This document shows, piece after piece, positions 12,749-25,678 of a stretch of 64,000 bases of DNA. Each line of letters begins with the position of its first letter. The first letter of the stretch is position 1. Source of the stretch: Anoplopoma fimbria. Lineage: Eukaryota; Chordata; Actinopteri; Perciformes; Anoplopomatidae. The stretch is from assembly GCF_027596085.1 (NCBI RefSeq), contig NC_072460.1, positions 1,304,593-1,368,592 of the forward strand, read 5' to 3'. The notes beneath the pieces are model-generated. The model was not told the DNA's origin. It worked only from the letters and a program-made list of their open reading frames with translations, and ran no database searches. The translations under genes were made by a program, and so were the position numbers.

Positions 12749-13500
12749 AGAGATTAAATGTGTCATCAGAGGTAAATGTCAAAGGGAACGGGAATTAGAT
12801 AATAACAGTTGATGTTGAGGAGAAATGAGATGACAATGATGTTGTTGAGGGTAAAAGCGGGAACAGCAGGGGATGAGAGAAACTGAAAAGATGAGAAAGA
12901 AAAGGGGAGGCAGTGATCTGACAGGAGATTAAATATAAGATACAACAAATATCAGGAGAGAAGAGGTAGAGGTGTATGACAAGGCAGAGGGAAAAAGGAG
13001 ACAGAAGCCAGCGAAGGAGGTACAAAGGAAGTGGATACAAGGGGACGTCAACAACTACCAAAAGTCGCAGGCATTAAAAAGAATACGAAAAACAGCGGAG
13101 ACAGCCGGGAAGGCAGATGAACAAAAAACAGATTAAGTGTGAGTAACAGCAAATATCAAGAGAGATAAAGCTGAAAGGCTGATGACAAGACAGATGGAAG
13201 ACTGGGAGAGGAAAAGAAACGGGGGTAAAGTAAAGAGGACGATGTAGGGGACACAAAATAACTCTTATGGGACCGAATGAGCTGGAAAATATGAAAAGAC
13301 AGTTACAGTTGTTTTGTCACTTTTAGAGAATTATCCTTTGGAGCTGAGTTTTTTCCTTTTAAGCTGGCGACACGTCACATGCCGAGCAAATAACCACAGG
13401 GAAATATGAGCGGACCCAGAGAGACAAAAGGCGCCAGAGTCAAACAAACAAGAGATTAAGCGTGAGTTACAGCAAATATCAACAGAGAGTGTCATTAGAC
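12749..13500 (+). repeat. Degenerate long-period repeat, core AGATTAAGTGTGAGTAACAG
   Basis: Related copies begin at about 12751, 12926, 13130 and 13453. The last two are best (AGATTAAG, TGTGAGT or CGTGAGT, then ACAGCAAATATCAA), and the 12926 copy keeps ACAAATATCAGGAGAG. Similar flanks follow at 12976 and 13180 (ATGACAAGGCAGAGG and ATGACAAGACAGATGG). Spacings are unequal (about 175, 205 and 320 bp). Confidence 0.65.
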
Positions 13501-15327
13501 GAGGATGTCGAGACAGTGAGAGAGGAGGGATGAGCTGTTAATGAAGAAGGAACAGAGAAAGAGTGTTGAAGCGTCAGGCTTTGGCCTTCCTCTTTGATCT
13601 GTCTTCTCTTCTCTCAGCCCCTCTTAGCGCTGACAGATCACAGCTTACTTGATTACAGCTTACAGAGGCAAGGCCAGACATCAACGCTATGACAGGCTGC
13701 TTTTTGAGTGCATGTGTAAATACGTGTGTGTTGTGCACTTGTTGGCGACGTACGTGTAGACAGTTAGTTTGGTAGACACACACCACAAGTAGACTACAAA
13801 ACTTTGTCAAGGTCAAAGCAAACAGGAAACTTAAAAGCAGCGTAGAGGATGTTAAACTGTAAAGTTGAATGTTTTGGTCGTACAAAAGAGAACGAGTGGG
13901 CATGAGACTGAGGCAGCGTTAGAAAAGCAGAATGTGGCAACAAGGAACATTAACACCACACAGAATGAGCCGACGAGTAACAAGACCATCAGAGAGATGC
14001 AGACAGATATGACAGGGCATGAATAAGTCAGTTGTGCCTCATTAAACCCTCAGGTCCCCAAAGCTTTCTCCTACAGTCACCTCATTACCCTGATCTGACA
14101 AAAAACTAAATCCTTTTCATAAGCAGCAGTCTTAGTAAAGGTTTTAGCAAGACTCTCACAGAGTACACTGCTCAAATCTGCATTAAACCTACTTTTGATT
14201 TCAAAATTGTGATGAGCTTTCACGCTTGTTTGAACCAAGCTGAAACTGTGATATTCTGAATCTCTAAAGCGGAGTATTTAAAACTAGTTTTTAAGAAAAT
14301 TGGTCAAATAACAAGGACACTAAACATTTGATCAGACCTTTCTCTTGTTCCATGTTAATATTAATTTATTATTACGCAATGGCGAGCAACTGCTATAATA
14401 CATATAATGAGTCATCTTGGGGATCTTGGGTAGGAAACGAAATGGCAAATAGAGCTAATCTAAGATCTACATGAGGAGCTACTTAGAAACAGTTCTTCCA
14501 AGACAGAGGAATTAATGTTACATCAGTCATGCATAGTTATGGAAATGAATTTTACAATATATTTTGTAATACATTTTTTATGATTTAAAATGTATTGTCG
14601 TTTTTCAAGGAACAAATTGTAAATGGTAAAACTACCATTTTATAATAAAATATATCCCAAAGGAACAGGCTTCATACGAATATTAAAGGTAAGTTATGTC
14701 ATTTCTAAATGCATAAATGTCCAAATCAAACTATAATAACACTGCATCAATGGGTTTTACAATGCTCTGTGCAAATCCTCAATTGTTTGTAAATGGGAAA
14801 CCTGTCAACAATTAGTTTCAAATGATCCAACCATTGTGATTGGCTGACATCAAAGTCAATATCTACCTTTTAATACCTGTAATCTAGCATCCTAGTACCA
14901 ACACCTGCCAGCTGGCCTCATGCTGCTACACACACTGACCACCTTTATTGGTTTTCTTCTTAGTGAAAACTGCTTATGAATATCTGTTAAGCCTCTAATC
15001 AGTCACAGATGATATTTAATGAAAGTCGTCTTTGCAAAGAAGCTGGCAAATCCTGTGCAAACACCACCCACAGCTCAGGGTCAGCGACTGTTCAGAGTCA
15101 GTCAGTTGCTGTGCGGGACGTAGGAGATGGAAGAATATAGATGAATATGTTTGTTCACTAAGTTTTTGTTGAGTCATCTGTATTTCATAAATGTCAAATA
15201 TGAGACTATGGAATTAAATACCATGATGAATTCCACATAAAGTGCTATGATAGCTATGACACACAAGATTGTGTTATCTTACATATACTATGTATATATT
15301 GCACGTTATAACACTGCCTTTGATGCG

Positions 15328-15360
15328 ATATATATATATATATCTATATATATATATATA
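15328..15360. repeat. (AT)n microsatellite
   Basis: TATATA units with one CTATA interruption near 15343; intron 7. Confidence 0.9.
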
Positions 15361-15665
15361 TTTTATTTTTTTTTTTACTCGCAGTAGATCCTGTAGATTA
15401 TTTAAAATGTCGTAACTAGTATTTTTTACTGGTTCACTCTTGTGTGTAAACTCCAGGATCTACAGTTTGTTCATGCTGCAGGTCATATTGGACGTTTGAC
15501 ATTTCAAAGATCTGTGGGCAACAATGCTGACTGTAAGTTATTACTTCAGGAGCCAATACATTTTTATAATTGCCCTAATCATTGGGTTCATTTTTCCAAA
15601 AAAAAAAGAAACAACAGGTTTAAATACAGAAACAAAAAAATGGAGCGCTGAAGAAAAAAACTCAC

Positions 15666-15823
15666 TTCTTGCTGCTGGTCTGTTTGCCCTGCGCCGCACA
15701 GCTGTAATTTCCGAGCTGTGTACCAAAGCGGAGCGACAATGCTGTATCGCAGTCGTCAACGCTCACAACAGCAATCTTCTCATCTGACGGACCCTGGGCC
15801 TCGCCACTCATACTGCGCTTTGG
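15666..15823 (-). CDS. celsr3: celsr3 exon 7: laminin-G domain 1
   Basis: The exon is 158 bp, with acceptor AG at 15825-15824 and donor GT at 15665-15664. It encodes PKRSMSGEAQGPSDEKIAVV, then SVDDCDTALSLRFGTQLGNY and SCAAQGKQTSSKK. The VDDCD and GNYSCAAQG blocks are typical of the CELSR laminin-G 1 domain. It ends two bases into a Lys codon. NYS is a potential N-glycosylation site. Confidence 0.94.
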
Positions 15824-16493
15824 CTGAACACACACAGGCAAACACACACACACACACACACACAAGATTGAAAACAGAGTCCCATGGATTAAAAACCAAG
15901 AAACACCATGACAACTGACAACATGCAAGAAATACAACATTGTGGACCAAATCTAGAGTTTATATCACTGCAGTCATACACTACAAAAAGCAGGTAAGAC
16001 ACATCAGACTGTATTCAGTATCTACACTGCTACTGCACATTGTGTTAGAAGGAAAAGGGAAAAGTTAGAGTTAGTTGGAGGAGAAACAACTGACACTGTA
16101 TATGGGTGGGAAAATAATGGGAGTAAAAGAAGATAGACACATTCACTCTTCACTTACTGTCTGCTAGTGAAAGACAGAACGACAGAAGAAGAAACAGAAG
16201 AAAGAAAAGGAAGAGGACAAAGAAGGAAGTGTATGTGCACACTGACACACACATACTCACATAGCGTGTAGCTGGCTGAGGAAAATGAAAGAACATGAAG
16301 AAAATTAAAGGAGATGTGGCGAATATGCATGAATGAAATGGTGACAAACGCCCCCACAGCGGTGTGCACGCACACAACCGCCTCATCTCAATTCAAAGTG
16401 CTTTGTCAGCATGAAGGCTGAGAAACTATTCTGCCGACGCATCACAAGTACAGCACAAATAATAATCAGTAAGATGTTAGGATGTAAACGCAC
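15824..16493 (-). other. celsr3: celsr3 intron 6 (670 bp)
   Basis: It holds a short (CA) run at 15841-15864 and otherwise unremarkable AG-rich sequence. Confidence 0.85.
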
Positions 16494-16582
16494 CTTGTTG
16501 TAGTAGTGTATGTGAACAGTATGCCAGTTGCCATCACTCACACCGCCGGGCAGGAAGGGACTCACCTGAGTGGACGATTCAC
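16494..16582 (-). CDS. celsr3: celsr3 exon 6: laminin-G domain 1
   Basis: The exon is 89 bp, with acceptor AG at 16584-16583 and donor GT at 16493-16492. It encodes GESSTQVSPFLPGGVSDGNW followed by HTVHIHYYNK, including the SDGxWHTV motif of laminin-G folds. It ends in phase 0. Introns 5 and 6 on its two sides are 646 and 670 bp. Confidence 0.94.
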
Positions 16583-17228
16583 CTGAAGGCAGATAGATGA
16601 AGTTTGTGTCAAAACATGAGTAGTAAAAATAAACGGATAAATGGATTACTAACTTAATCAACTGTTGCTGTCCCCGAGGTTTCTTCCTTTATTTCTCCCA
16701 GTAAAAGTTTTTGGGGGAGTTTTTCCTGTTCAGATGGGAGGGTTCTGGGACCGAGGATGTCGTATGTTGAACAGATTGTAAAGCCGTCTGAGGCAAATTT
16801 GTGATTTTGGGCTATACAAAATAGATTGAATTGAGTTGAATATGTGCAAAAAACTGCGCCTTCTGTACTTATCATTATATTTGTTGGGTTTTGACTGACA
16901 GCCAACACTCCCTGAGACCAAGTGTCAATACATAAATGTATAGTCTTTTTATAAACAGAAAACAAAACAAAAACTCTTCCCAAAGCAAATCAGTTACACT
17001 TGCTATGATAAACATAATTATTCAAAAACCTGTGTTAAATAGTGGTGGTGGTTCTCCATGTCTGCAGTGTGTAAAAGACTGAAGGGATTTCTCAGAGCAT
17101 CAAATTTGACATTGTCTACTGCTTGGCTGACCCCCAATATTGAGTAAAACCTCCATATTTATATGATGCTTATGAATAGGGGAATATTAGAATACAAAAG
17201 CACACTCACACATAAAGATATATAGTAC
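16583..17228 (-). other. celsr3: celsr3 intron 5 (646 bp)
   Basis: About a quarter of the intron is a dispersed repeat (16662-16841). The rest is AT-rich with no other feature. Confidence 0.85.
16662..16841 (+). repeat. Abundant fish dispersed repeat, 3' part
   Basis: The sequence runs CGAGGTTTCTTCCTTTATTT, GTTTTTGGGGGAGTTTTTCC, GGGACCGAGGATGTCGTATG, then CAGATTGTAAAGCC to the GAATTGAGTTGAAT tail. I recognise this as a family found in thousands of copies in percomorph fishes. It shares its end with the fragment at 59024-59110. Confidence 0.8.
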
Positions 17229-17344
17229 CTGTGGAATATTTGAGCACCACTTGTCCTTCTTGGATCTCCAAGGCGATGAAGTCGTGTTTCTCATTGAAGC
17301 GTCCATTATAGAAGAGAAGACCGCTGTTCTCCAGAGTGGCAAAA
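17229..17344 (-). CDS. celsr3: celsr3 exon 5: laminin-G domain 1
   Basis: The exon is 116 bp, with acceptor AG at 17346-17345 and donor GT at 17228-17227. It encodes TFATLENSGLLFYNGRFNEK, then HDFIALEIQEGQVVLKYSTG, which is core beta-sandwich sequence of the first laminin-G domain with the conserved GLLFYNGR strand. It ends one base into a Gly codon. Reading past the donor gives no CELSR-like sequence, which supports the exon boundary. Confidence 0.94.
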
Positions 17345-19948
17345 CTAGAAAATGCACACACGCACAGAAACCCACATCCAAAATACGTTAATGAATAGTG
17401 TGTGTGCAATGTATGGTATCATTTCAACAGTATATTTTACATGTTTTTATCCTGAAAATATGACGTTCAAATAAATCAAGTAATTCTGTATGACACATTC
17501 ATACATTTTCAAATGAAATTCCTAACTCTGAGTTGTTTAATGCAACATTTTTTCTGAAACCGTGAGCACATAATTACACATGGCAAAACAAAAACTACTC
17601 TTGCAAGCCTTCTCATAAGCTTAGTGTGGGAGAACAAATAGTATTCAAACTGTACTCCAGTTTTGAACCATAATGCTGCAAACTCCACACCCTCCAGCTG
17701 CAATAGTCTATTTTCCATAGCAAGGCCAAGAGGAAGTGCTGAGGCCAAGGCAGCTGTTTTTCATACACAGATGACAAATCTTCCATCATATTACTTTCTC
17801 CTTATTCTTACTTATAAATACATTGCACATACTTGGCTTAAACATCCACCAGATGTACTGTCTTCAAGCTGCCAGAGATCATTGAAAAATAGAGTAACCT
17901 GACTGGAGTAAATGGAGGCTGTGAGTGGATTCAGTGGAGCAAAGATTCAGAAAGGATGAATGCATAAATAAAGGCATGCTTATTGTTTGTGAAATTGATT
18001 ATTTGAGAGACCAAAGAACTGAGTTTGATGAGAAAACAAATACAGTATATTTACTATATGATGACTGTTTCTCTTCAAAGCAATAGAACCTCATGTCATA
18101 AAGGCATTACATTTTATATTTCTCCAATTATTTCAGCTAAGCAGCTCTGACGAATTCAAACATAGCTGCAGCACCCTAATACACAAATTCTCTCCCAAGT
18201 CATTGGCAAACATTATCATTTTCACAGCCCTAACTGAGCCATCTTACCCATCACCCTTTCTGAGGAAGAGTTACTACAAAATTGTCATGAGCAGCTTGAA
18301 GAATGAAAAAGGAAGATATTTTGCAGAGCCAAAATGAAAATGCTGTGGGAGGAATCGAGTGACATGAATAATGATCCTGTTTAGCCCTGATGTGAAAGTC
18401 AGGCCGAGGAGTGAAGCTGGCAGCAAACACAACGCTGAATAAAAACTGATGTCAATGGAAGATGACTCACAGTCAGTGTATGAACTGTACAGCTGGACAC
18501 TCCTGAATCAGATAACATAAAAGTAACTGTGCCCAACAACAATAGGAATAAAAGCAACGATTTCACTTTAAAGTGAAAATCTATATATCGTGCCCCAGAG
18601 CAAGGTGTGAAATGGCAGTTGATGCTGTAGACTGAGGTTGGAGCTCAATGTGTTTGACTGAATGTGGAGCAGGGCACTGCTAGAATAGACCATGTAGTAC
18701 CTGTTCAACAGCAGCCCTGTCTTCCTAAAGGGCACCTTAGTTGTAGTTGTTCCAAAAAAAAAGAGCATTGCTCTCTTCGCAGTTTGGGAATATTAGCTAA
18801 ACTGCCGTCATTGCAGCCAACAATTGCCTACACTGCTGTCTTCCAGGTGAAAAGTTTTGCTTTTAAGCCCCAACAATGCACAGAACCTAATTTGGCAAAA
18901 ATACCTTGACCAAAATGTCTCATAGCAACCACTCTTTGCTGGGAGGGCACATCAGCCTAGCAACAACCCCATGGGCAACGTCACCTTAGCAACAATTATA
19001 AGACGACATCACCCATGGCAACCATCCCATAACCTTGCCTGACCAATCTTAAGGACTACTTCAGATCTCCCGTAACCAACCACTCATATGTCGAGAGGCG
19101 AAAGAGCAGCAGGGAAACGGTGGTGCTGGGCGAGCAAGACAAAGACAAAGGACCTCAAGTAGGAGGCGATGGCTGACTTCTGCAGGAAACATATTGATAT
19201 ATGTAAATATAACTGTAGCTAGGTAGTGCACCAAGCAAAGTTTAAAAGACATGCATGGATTACTGATCTCACTTCTGTGTATCTACAGGCTTCATGTAGG
19301 TCAGTACCCTCAAATGATCAAATGTTCTTAGAACGTTAAAAGCCTTGACAAAAGGTCTGAGGGCTAACATGGTTTGAGTTCCAAAATTGTACAAATCAAT
19401 CCATCCAATTATGTTTTTTAACTGGAAAAGCTGAAGCCAATTTTTGGTCTAAATTGGTAACTGGGAGATTATTTTTCTTGAAAACATAAGAGTTCTGCGC
19501 CCTTCACAGAAAGAGCATTGGGTCACCAGAAATGCAGAATTTCCCTTTGTATCCTTTGCTGAAACAGAAAAGGCTGAAAGAGGAACACACAGGGGTGATT
19601 AGATGTAAGATAAGAAGAGAGAGGGGAACGAGAGAAAGCAAAGGAGATGTTACTGAAACCAGTAAATTGATGGATGAAAGAGGAGAGAGAGGAGAAAGCG
19701 CACTTCTTACTGGAGAGGGAAATGGAGCCAGCAGAGAGAGAAACCATGAATAATAGGATCGATCGCCGAGATGAAATAAATAGATTAAAGCAAAGAGGAG
19801 AGAGACTCCGTAAGAGGAAGATAACTGAGAATCAAAGAGGAGTTGTTATGGATCTCTGTCTGAGTGCAGATGGATGACGAGAGATGGAAGCTGAAAGAAA
19901 GGAAGCAAGGAAGATAAGCAAAAATTCCAATTCATTCAATCTACTCAC
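17345..19948 (-). other. celsr3: celsr3 intron 4 (2.6 kb)
   Basis: Mostly unique sequence; it carries a cluster of RFX-type half-sites at 18924-19022 and a purine-rich plus strand near 19560-19920. No exon-like sequence was noted. Confidence 0.8.
18924..19022. promoter_or_regulatory. Cluster of five AGCAAC/GGCAAC half-sites (X-box-like)
   Basis: AGCAAC at 18924, 18959 and 18988 and GGCAAC at 18974 and 19017 all fit the RFX half-site RGYAAC and lie in the same orientation within 99 bp. No complete X-box (two inverted half-sites) is visible. It could equally be a degenerate tandem repeat of a CATGGCAACC-like word. Confidence 0.35.
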
Positions 19949-20171
19949 GTTAACGAGATGGAAAGGTGAAATCTCTGTCTGAGGCCCCGGAACATGGCGA
20001 AGGACTTTGGTGGGAAGGACCGGGCAGTGACTGTGCAGTATGGACGCTCATAGCCTCCTGCAGGGCACTCGCAGCGGAATCCGCCGCCTGAAAGCTCCCG
20101 ACACGTCCCTCCGTTTCGACACAAACCTGGCACACACCTGCCCTGCCGCCGGTCAAACTCACACCGGTCAC
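19949..20171 (-). CDS. celsr3: celsr3 exon 4: EGF-like module 3 and start of laminin-G domain 1
   Basis: The exon is 223 bp, with acceptor AG at 20173-20172 and donor GT at 19948-19947. It starts GDRCEFDRRQGRCVPGLCRN, finishing EGF 2 and beginning EGF 3, whose six-cysteine pattern ends at CPAGGYERPYC. Laminin-G 1 then begins with TARSFPPKSFAMFRGLRQRF. The exon ends after AC of a Thr codon, completed by T from exon 5. Intron 3 upstream is 12.4 kb. Confidence 0.95.
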
Positions 20172-20539
20172 CTGTGGATTCAAAATGAGAATCATTTATT
20201 ATATCAAATACAATAAATGTTGAACCTCAAAAAGAAAATATACAGAACCACCAAAGATATTTGATCTTTTGATCTACGTATATTTCATCAGTATTCAACT
20301 TCTCTTCTTTATTAAGGTATTTCATTTCTCCAATCTCTTGCATTGCTCACTGGGAAAACACTAGTAGTGCCAAACTAAAACATCAGCCATGCACCTATCT
20401 ACGTCTTCATGACTCCCCTAACCCTGATCTCTCCACCGGGGCTGAATATGAAGAAATGAATAGAAAGTTCAAAACTCTATCCTAAACCAGCCAACGCCGT
20501 GTAGACCTCCGTTCAGACTGCTGGGCTAGCTCTGGTGAA

Positions 20540-20623
20540 GTTAGCCTGACAACTGTTGAGGCACCTTGTTAACTACTGAAGTAAGCCTGACAACAGTTGA
20601 GCTTAATTGTGTTAACTCCTGAA
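20540..20623 (+). repeat. Two-copy tandem repeat of about 42 bp
   Basis: Unit 1 (20540-20580) and unit 2 (20581-20623) share GT(T/A)AGCCTGACAAC, GTTGAG, GTTAACT and CTGAA in the same order. A local duplication in intron 3. Confidence 0.8.
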
Positions 20624-21739
20624 TTTATATGATAATTATGTAAAAATCAGAAGAAAAAAAATGAAAAGAAGACCCTCAAGTAAAGGGAGCTATTCAATTT
20701 GTTCACAAAGGGCGTTGAGAAATAGGCAATGCGTTGACTGTGTCTTTTCAGTTATTTTGAAATGGAAGTTATACATTCAGTAACGCAATCAGCTTTTCAC
20801 CAGACCTCTAAACGTTGTGTTGTGTCACTTGAGAGCCTTCGGTAGGTTTTGAAGAAGGATACTTAACATGAGGGTCTTGAAATTGCCCCAATCTATAAAG
20901 CTGTGGTTCTTTTCCCGTGTCAACGGCTTGACAGAGTGCTGCTGCTTTTCTTTCAGGCAGTAAACTGCATTTGCCAGATGCTTTAGATGTAAATTAGTAC
21001 TTGCTTAAACAGTGGAAGCAGCAGGGTGCTGATTCCTGAGGAGCAGGAGTAAGAGCAACAGTTACATAGGACTGTCCTTTGCAATCCCTTAAATGAATAC
21101 AGAATATAAACTACAACTAAATGAGAGCTGAAATAAAATGCTTAGTGTTCAGCATATGAAAGTGTATGTATGCAGGAGAAAAGAGGGGGAAATATTTTCC
21201 TGCCGACTGTGATTCTGTTGTGGATAACAAAAAACCCAACAACAAACAAATCTGCAGACGAGAATAAACACAGATTTGGCTGCCAGTCAAGCAAGCTCCA
21301 GTCTGTAGTGTCTCCAGAGGCAGAAACACCCACACAACACACACAAAGACATAAATACACACAGATACACACATTCAAAAGGGATGTAGGAGTAGACGTT
21401 GGCTCTTTCCTTTTGGTTTTCACCTGTCCTTGAGCATATTTGGACACACATATTGTCTGACATTTAGCAGCTGCACACAAAACAACACCCACATCCAGTG
21501 CCCTCCATATAACCAGAGCAGACAGGGTTTGAAACTAGCCTACAGACAGATGGCTCCTTAAGGACCCGTTTTGAGAACCTGCTGGCACACCCACACACAT
21601 AAGCGCAACAGTAAAATAACAAATAAACAAACCAAAATGCATACACATAAATAAAAGATGCAATACAGAGTTTTTCTTTCTGAAACAAAGACAAAAACAT
21701 ATTCACTCTTCCTCTCATATCTCCCTTCTTCTTCTCTCT

Positions 21740-21866
21740 CTCTCTCTCTCTCACACACAGATCGTTGACCCTGTCCTCGAGGCTGTCGGGTTTTATCATG
21801 TAGCTGTCTCTGTCTGCGCTGCTTTTAGATGCCAAAGTATCCGCGGGCATCCTCACATCTTAATGG

Positions 21867-21906
<40 letters not shown>
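21740..21906. repeat. Short (CT)n and (CA)n runs
   Basis: CT units at about 21736-21753 and about 18 CA units at 21870-21905; CA-rich sequence continues to about 22130. Intron 3. Confidence 0.85.
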
Positions 21907-21907
<1 letters not shown>

Positions 21908-23388
21908 ATACAACTCACACATGCAGAAGACGAACAGTGCTGCTGCTGTTAGTCAATAGAAGCCTTCACCTCGCGTCACGTTCGTTTGTACACAAATATA
22001 ATCTGACACACACAAGACATGCACACACACAGATAATCTCTCACACACAGTCAAAACACACACACCTGAGGGCAAGTCATGACCACACAGACATAAAAGC
22101 ACAAGCCGTCCACGCACAGACACACCGAGGGAAAAAGCTCACACTCAGACACTGACTATGTGTGACAGATACAACACAAACGGAACCCCGCAGTGCGATG
22201 CATTAAGAGGTGAAACGTTTAGAGCCTCTACGAGAATCAAAGGTATAAACTGCTTGGATTAACGTCCGTCTCTCCTCCATGTCCGGGATATAAACTGACA
22301 GAACTGAAAGTGATCAGCTTTGAAGATAGCGAGCAAAGGAAGCTTTTATTTGACTCAATATTCAGCACCCACAAGTGTGTCACTGCACATGCACATCTTT
22401 ACTTGCTGATTGCTAACTGCTTCCATTTTATGTGCTTGAGCGATATCGTTGTCCTGATCAATGTCGTTGGCTGCCTGTTCACTGCCCTTTACATCAATCA
22501 ATTTTTCACTTTATAACAGTAAATTAATATGTCAATCTTACTCTGCACCACTCCATTTCGCCACGCCATTGGGCAGCTGATATCTGCCAGTTATTGGCTG
22601 ACAAACATACGCTTTCACACCACGAAATCACCCTGAGGATGCACACACAAACCCACACAGAGACAACCGGTCACACACCCAGCTCAGCTAACAATAGCCC
22701 GAGGACATGGAAAGTATCACATCTGTCTGTCCTTGTTTAGCTTTCTCTCATTCTCCCTCCTCTCTCAAATAAAACATATACACCTCAACGTAAATGCACA
22801 CAATAGGAAACCAATTAAACAAAGAAACACACACATATGCGCCCTAACACAGCACAATTTCCCTGCCTTTGTCTGTTGCGCCTATTCATCCGTGCAGACC
22901 CTCTCATTAATATTAAAATAAATAAATAGACATTAATACTCATGAATTATGCGTGTGGTGAGACTTAAACACACGTCGGTTCATTATGCACACCCAGTTG
23001 CGCACAGGTTGACAGAGTGGCAGGAGATAAATTGAAAATGCAAAACACGATATGTGCACAAATACAGCTTTAAAGAACTGCAGACTAAAAAAAACAAAAA
23101 CTGTACGAAGTAATTAGAAGAAATAAAGCACAGCAGACTTGATATCAGCCCGAATCAACGATGAGAAGGCGTCCACTTCACGAGGCACTGATAGGAAACA
23201 CACACACACAAACACACACACAAACACACAAATAGAGTGGGACAGAGAGTCACTTTAAGTGTGGACTTCCTTATTCTCAGCGTCAGACTCGCACCAACAC
23301 AAAGGTCAAGAGATTACTAAACGGCGAGTGTTCGTTTGCCATATTGCATTTTAGTATTCCTCACACACACACATGTTTTTAAATGAAC

Positions 23389-23390
<2 letters not shown>

Positions 23391-23485
<95 letters not shown>
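23391..23485. repeat. (CA)n microsatellite
   Basis: About 47 CA units, preceded by shorter CA runs from 23197; (UG)n in the celsr3 pre-mRNA. Confidence 0.97.
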
Positions 23486-23486
<1 letters not shown>

Positions 23487-25629
23487 GATGCAGCTTAATG
23501 CATCGACATAGTCAAACAAAGAAGTACACAAACACAGAAAACTTTTGACTTTTTGTGTTCGTTGTTTAAAAGGAGACGGCTCTTTCTATTCACCCCCTTT
23601 ATTCTTCCTCCTCTCCCTCCATCCTCCCCTTCTATCTCCCTGTTCCTTCCTTCCTTTTTCCATCTCCCCTCCAACTTACATCTCTATATATAAAATGCAC
23701 CACTCGTTACTGTTCCCATCTCCTTCCATATCATTCTTTCTGTTCATCCTGTCTCCTCTTCTGTGAGTGGCTTAATGCATTCACACCACCCCTTCATTCT
23801 TGTGGATGTTTTATTCATCAAAGCCAATATTCTTCAACCCCCTCCCGGCATCTTAGTTCGCTCCGCCCAACCACCCACCCGCCCCATCATCCCCCTCCTC
23901 CTCCCCAACACATGGTACATCCCTAGAGGCCATTCCGCTCCCAGTTGCTTCCCTCTTTTCCTTCCTCGCTAGGTCTCGCTCCCGTTTTTTTGTGCTTTTT
24001 TTCCTTTTACACCGCCGCAGGGAATAAAGCCTTCAAGGGCTCTAGTGATTTTGAGTTTTATGTATTTGATTCTAGAGTAAATTACAGCTTTAAATGGTTT
24101 TGAATTGCACCATAAAATCAGTGTGGTTATCTATCTATTTGAGCGTGATGCAATAAATGGATTTCTATTGTTTGTTCTTTACTTATTAACTTTTACTTGA
24201 ACTTTTTATACTTCCTCCCTCACACAGTCTCTCTTCTCCTCTTTCTTCTCCTGTTCTTCCTTCAAGCGTCTTTGTTTTGTTTTTCAACACTATTTGCTTG
24301 TCCGTGCCACTCTGTTTAAACTTTTTCTTTCATTTATTCCTTTTCTTCTTTGCTTTTTTCTCTCTCCACTCCTCTCCCACTGCATCCCTTTAATTTTACT
24401 GGCTATTTTCTCTTTCCAGAGCTCTCTTTACAACTCATCTCAATTAGTCAGCTCTAGTTCGGCATTCTGTCAGTTATTTCAATCTCCAACACTCTCTTTA
24501 TTTTAGTCCCTTCCCTTCCGCTTTCCTATCCCCTCTCTGCTAAGTTTCCTTTCCATATAGATGTTTGATTTTCTGATAAAAGTCTCTTTTTTGCCTCAAA
24601 GACTCTCAACCCTTTTTTCAATCTCCTGCCTCTCTTTTCCCTTCTGCTCCCTCTTTCCCAATTCTTGATGTGCTCTTTACCCCATTTCCGATTATTTTTA
24701 GCTCCCTCTATTCACCCTGCAGCCTTTCTTTCTTTCTCTCTTTATTCCTTTCCTCGCTCTTATTTTCCACTCCTATTTTTCAACTACAAAGTTGAATATT
24801 TTTCTTGCATTAAATTCCAAACTTGGAATGTCCAGTTTAAACTTCAACTTAAACAGATTCTCACTTTGCATGTAAATCACAACAAAGTGGAAATCTGAAA
24901 TCTAAACATTTCATTTTGGTATCAAAGATTGCAGGTCATGTAAAGGAAAGTCTAAAAACACTCAGATAATCTGCCATTATGACTGTTCTAAGGCTCAGCA
25001 AAGGGATATTGTACTTTCAATATGCAAAATGTTGCTTTATTAGTTGCAGAGGAGCCTCCTTTATTTAATCCTGCATGCCATTGATTAAAGAGTTTCTGTG
25101 TCTCTGCACCTGATTCCTCCTGCTAAACAGTAAATGTACCTTCAAAACCGTTCCTTCCATGATCAAAATCATGCTATTATCTTGAGTGACACTTGTGGTA
25201 TTTATAATTCCATTAGCAAAAATGAGGCTGCAGCTCAGTTTTGGGAACACATCTCTCATACAGTGAGCACTCAGAGTATTGTATATGTAACTCTTCAAAT
25301 ACTGTGTATATGCACAAGTATCCACTGTGGACAAAGTACAACAAGTACAATGTTATAACAGGCACAGCATTTAACATGACGCTCCTCTCACACTGTATAA
25401 TGCATTTATCCCACTCAACTCAAGTCATGTCCTGAAGTGTGTTTTCATATAGAATGCACATTTTTCAAATCATGTCTATTATGTATTTCGATTTCTGTAA
25501 TTACTCATATTTTCTCCTCCTACTCAATCTGTTCTCATTTCAAACCTCTCATTGCTCTGACTGTTTGCACCACTTGCTGTTTTTTTTCTTTCTCCACAAA
25601 GTCATTTATTCTCCTTGCGTGTCCTGCAT

Positions 25630-25630
<1 letters not shown>

Positions 25631-25678
<48 letters not shown>
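25631..25678. repeat. (CT)n followed by (CA)n
   Basis: About 18 CT units pass directly into about 5 CA units; intron 3. Confidence 0.95.

Larger units (their letters stand above)
12566..15665 (-). other. celsr3: celsr3 intron 7 (3.1 kb)
   Basis: The part nearest exon 8 (12566-13560) is purine-rich on the plus strand and holds a degenerate repeat with core AGATTAA...ACAGCAAATATCA. An (AT)n run lies at 15328-15360. The remainder is AT-rich with nothing recognised. Confidence 0.8.

Noticed and set aside
16654..16983. Minus-strand open frame of 109 codons in intron 5
   Set aside because: Most of it lies over a dispersed repeat; the frame is incidental.
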